DNA of 8,238 nt from Candidatus Bathyarchaeota archaeon (GTDB taxonomy: Archaea; Thermoproteota; Bathyarchaeia; TCS64). The stretch covers positions 1 through 8,238 of the forward strand of contig JAOZIG010000543.1 in the NCBI GenBank assembly GCA_026014515.1, in the 5' to 3' direction. A program made the position numbers and the translations under genes. The notes below the pieces were generated by a model that saw only the letters and a program-made list of their open reading frames with translations, was not told the origin of the DNA and did not search any database. Below are positions 6,351-8,238 of this stretch, piece after piece (the first letter of the stretch is position 1; every line of letters starts with the position of its first letter).

Positions 6351-7724
6351 TTGATCAAAAACAGTGCTCAGCTTGTAGGTAATGGATTAGATGATGTTTC
6401 ACGTAGACTAAGAATGGATGCCTGTAGTGTCTTGGAGGCAGCGCTTACAGCTGTAGACCCTGAACAGGCTATATTTAACGCGTTGAAGCTGGAGAATGAT
6501 GTTCTCAACTTTGAGGGGGGCAGTGTTAAGCTATCTGATGTTAACCGCGTTCTAGTGGTTGGCGGAGGCAAGGCAGGGGGGTTGATGGCTAGAGCCATTG
6601 AGAAACTACTCGGAGATCGTATTGATACTGGTCTCGTCAATGTGTTAGAGGGGACAGAGAACGCGGTTAATCTAAAGAAGATCAAGTTACATGGCGCTAA
6701 TCATCCTGTACCTTCTGGCTCTGGTGTTAAGGGGGTAAAACAGATGCTTGAGCTGACCGAGGGGTTATGTGAAGATGATCTTGTTATCTCGTTGATCTCA
6801 GGGGGTGGCTCTGCTTTGATGCCTTATCCTGCTGAGGGAATCGGGTTGGATGATCTTCAATCCATTACAGGCAGTCTTCTTCGGGCGGGGGCTACTATAA
6901 ATGAGTTGAATGCTGTGCGTAAGCATCTTTCCGCGTTTAAGGGCGGTCAGTTGGCTCGTCATTGTGCACCTGCTAGGGTTGTTAGTTTGATTCTTAGTGA
7001 TGTTATTGGTGATCCATTGGATATTATCGCTAGTGGCCCTACTGCTCCAGATACTTCGAGTTTCAGCGATGCCTTGGCTGTACTTGAGCGGTATGGCCTT
7101 TGGGATGATGCTCCGAAAAACATCAAAACAAGAATCAAGGGAGGCATTGAGGGTGAGATACCTGATACCCCAAAAGAAGATGACCCATTATTCAAACGAG
7201 TACACAATATTCTGACAGCTAACAACGTTATCGCTGCATCGGCAGCAAGGGAAAAAGCAGCTGAGCTTGGCTACAACTCGATGGTTCTCTCAACCTACAT
7301 AGAGGGTGAAGCACGGAGCGTTGGCATGATACTTACAGGAATCTCGAAAGAGATCAACAAGCGAGACCAGCCACTCAAGAAACCAGCAGCATTAATCATA
7401 GGAGGCGAAACCACGGTCACTGTAAAGGGGGAAGGTGTTGGTGGACGAAACATGGAAGTCGCTCTCGGGGCATCAATGAAGCTAGGTGGTTTTCCATGTT
7501 TGGTGGCTGCGTTGGGTACTGATGGTATTGATGGTCCAACGGAGTCTGCTGGAGCATTCGTAGACAGGTACACGTTGAAGCGATCAAACGAGAAAGGCTT
7601 GGAACCAGAACAGTATCTTGATGAAAATGATTCCTATCACTTCTTCAAGGAACTGGGTGATTGCATAATGACTGGTCCAACTGGGACAAATGTAAATGAT
7701 CTCTCATTGATACTCATCAGGTGA
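6351..7724 (+). CDS. Glycerate 2-kinase (MOFRL family)
   Basis: This 457-residue enzyme most likely transfers phosphate from ATP to D-glycerate, giving 2-phosphoglycerate. In archaea the reaction feeds glycerate from non-phosphorylating sugar breakdown or serine metabolism into lower glycolysis. Family motifs in order are G-G-G-K-A (71-75), S-G-G-G-S-A-L (150-156), V-R-K-H-L-S-A-F-K-G-G-Q-L-A (189-202), L-S-D-V-I-G-D (215-221), S-G-P-T-A-P-D (228-234), G-G-E-T-T (351-355) and G-E-G-V-G-G-R-N-M-E (360-369). The C-terminal MOFRL part has G-T-D-G-I-D-G-P-T (389-397) and T-G-P-T-G-T-N-V-N-D (441-450). Length is slightly above the usual range of just over 400 residues. The TTG start gives M-I-K-N, matching the family N-terminus (often I-R-N), and has GAGGG six bases upstream. 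Its stop overlaps the next gene's GTG by four bases. Related MOFRL enzymes were long annotated as hydroxypyruvate reductase; the kinase assignment is the better supported one. Confidence 0.94.
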   Translation: MIKNSAQLVGNGLDDVSRRLRMDACSVLEAALTAVDPEQAIFNALKLENDVLNFEGGSVKLSDVNRVLVVGGGKAGGLMARAIEKLLGDRIDTGLVNVLEGTENAVNLKKIKLHGANHPVPSGSGVKGVKQMLELTEGLCEDDLVISLISGGGSALMPYPAEGIGLDDLQSITGSLLRAGATINELNAVRKHLSAFKGGQLARHCAPARVVSLILSDVIGDPLDIIASGPTAPDTSSFSDALAVLERYGLWDDAPKNIKTRIKGGIEGEIPDTPKEDDPLFKRVHNILTANNVIAASAAREKAAELGYNSMVLSTYIEGEARSVGMILTGISKEINKRDQPLKKPAALIIGGETTVTVKGEGVGGRNMEVALGASMKLGGFPCLVAALGTDGIDGPTESAGAFVDRYTLKRSNEKGLEPEQYLDENDSYHFFKELGDCIMTGPTGTNVNDLSLILIR

Positions 7725-8125
7725 ACCAGTTGAGACTCACACATCAACGAAAGGAAGCACTCAACGAACTAAAGCAGCTGTTCTGTGAACTCCACAACTA
7801 CGTTGATATTGTGCTCGTTGAGGGTCTCAGGGATGTTGAGTCAGTAAAAGCGCTAGGATGTATCGCAGACTTGGAGGTTCTAAGTCATACTGGTGTTAAT
7901 GATTTTGATATGGCTGATGAGCTTGCCGCAAAGTATAGGCGTGTGCTTGTTTTGACTGATTTCGATGAGGAGGGCTTGAACCTGAACAAGCGGTTTACAG
8001 CCATTCTTGAACACAAGGAAATACATGTAGATGCTGGACTTAGAAGGCGTATTGGACGTTTGATGGCTAAGATTGGCGTCTACGCAATTGAGGCAGTGGA
8101 TAACATCGCTGATGAGTCTATATGA
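7721..8125 (+). CDS. Small Toprim-domain protein (UPF0292-like)
   Basis: This 134-residue protein is almost entirely a Toprim domain, the metal-binding fold shared by topoisomerases, DnaG primases, OLD nucleases and the RNase M5 5S rRNA maturase. The conserved glutamate is E34 in V-L-V-E-G-L-R-D, and the D-x-D motif is D80/D82 in L-V-L-T-D-F-D-E-E-G. A basic segment G-L-R-R-R-I-G-R-L (106-114) near the end could touch nucleic acid. Single-domain archaeal members of this size form an uncharacterised family, so a nuclease or RNA-processing role is only inferred from the fold. The GTG start overlaps the glycerate kinase stop as GTGA and has no clear Shine-Dalgarno sequence, so translation probably depends on coupling to the kinase. 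The 3' end overlaps the next gene by 14 bases. Confidence 0.85.
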   Translation: MNQLRLTHQRKEALNELKQLFCELHNYVDIVLVEGLRDVESVKALGCIADLEVLSHTGVNDFDMADELAAKYRRVLVLTDFDEEGLNLNKRFTAILEHKEIHVDAGLRRRIGRLMAKIGVYAIEAVDNIADESI

Positions 8126-8238
8126 CCGATTATTTTATTCCGATGTACATTTCTTTCATGGTATGCCTGTACGTGTAGAGCCCTATAATCCAGATTGGGG
8201 TAACTGGTTTGTTGAAATTCGTGCACCTATCTGGGAAA
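8112..8238 (+). CDS. Unidentified protein, N-terminal part (cut by window end)
   Basis: From ATG at 8112 the frame is open for 42 codons to the window edge. The product begins M-S-L-Y-D-R-L-F-Y-S-D-V-H-F and continues rich in aromatic residues (H-G-M-P-V-R-V-E, W-G-N-W-F-V-E-I-R-A-P-I-W-E), with no signal peptide or membrane segment visible. I do not recognise the family. It overlaps the Toprim gene by 14 bases in another frame, with a weak GTGGA at 8096-8100, 11 bases upstream. Support for a real gene is the absence of stops here, the plausible protein-like composition, and the fact that the two competing frames stop within 60 bases (the ATG at 8122 yields only 18 codons). It would be the third gene of the operon. 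Confidence 0.6.
   Translation, partial: MSLYDRLFYSDVHFFHGMPVRVEPYNPDWGNWFVEIRAPIWE

Noticed and set aside
8122..8178. Short frame starting at an ATGA overlap with the Toprim stop
   Set aside because: The overlap geometry is attractive but it ends after 18 codons; the frame starting at 8112 stays open to the window edge and gives a more protein-like sequence.

Overview
All genes in this window lie on the + strand and the sequence is archaeal. The evidence is an archaeal/eukaryotic-type elongation factor 2 with a diphthamide-site histidine at residue 600, an AbrB-PhoU fusion regulator of an archaeal type, TATA/BRE-like elements in front of genes, and T-rich tracts instead of clear hairpin terminators. 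The EF-2 C-terminus (an F-D-H-Y segment followed by A-P-V-P-D-S) looks more like the TACK/Asgard/eukaryote side of the tree than like euryarchaeal EF-2. An Asgard archaeon is my leaning, not something I can prove from one gene.

Layout. (1) 1-1324: the 3' part of an ECF transporter ATPase gene, then ecfT, overlapping as ATGA; the substrate-binding S subunit is not in the window. (2) 1325-1524: an AT-rich regulatory gap with a T-tract, a 12-bp perfect palindrome with a 9/10 direct-repeat copy exactly 20 bp upstream, and a TATA box. (3) 1525-2577: an AbrB-PhoU regulator. (4) 2620-3921: an M20-fold metallohydrolase homologue that lacks several expected metal and catalytic residues. (5) 3922-4082: the EF-2 promoter region. 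(6) 4083-6290: aEF-2. (7) 6351-8238: glycerate 2-kinase, a small Toprim-domain protein and the start of an unidentified gene, each overlapping the next (4 bp, then 14 bp), so probably one translationally coupled operon.

The groups are functionally separate: an energising module for vitamin/metal uptake, a regulator plus hydrolase, translation elongation, and a glycerate-phosphorylating operon that carries a nucleic-acid-type Toprim protein. I see no mobile element, CRISPR array, tRNA or rRNA. The observations most worth following are the altered active site of the M20 homologue, the candidate operator in front of the AbrB-PhoU gene, and the unidentified gene coupled to the Toprim gene at the right edge.
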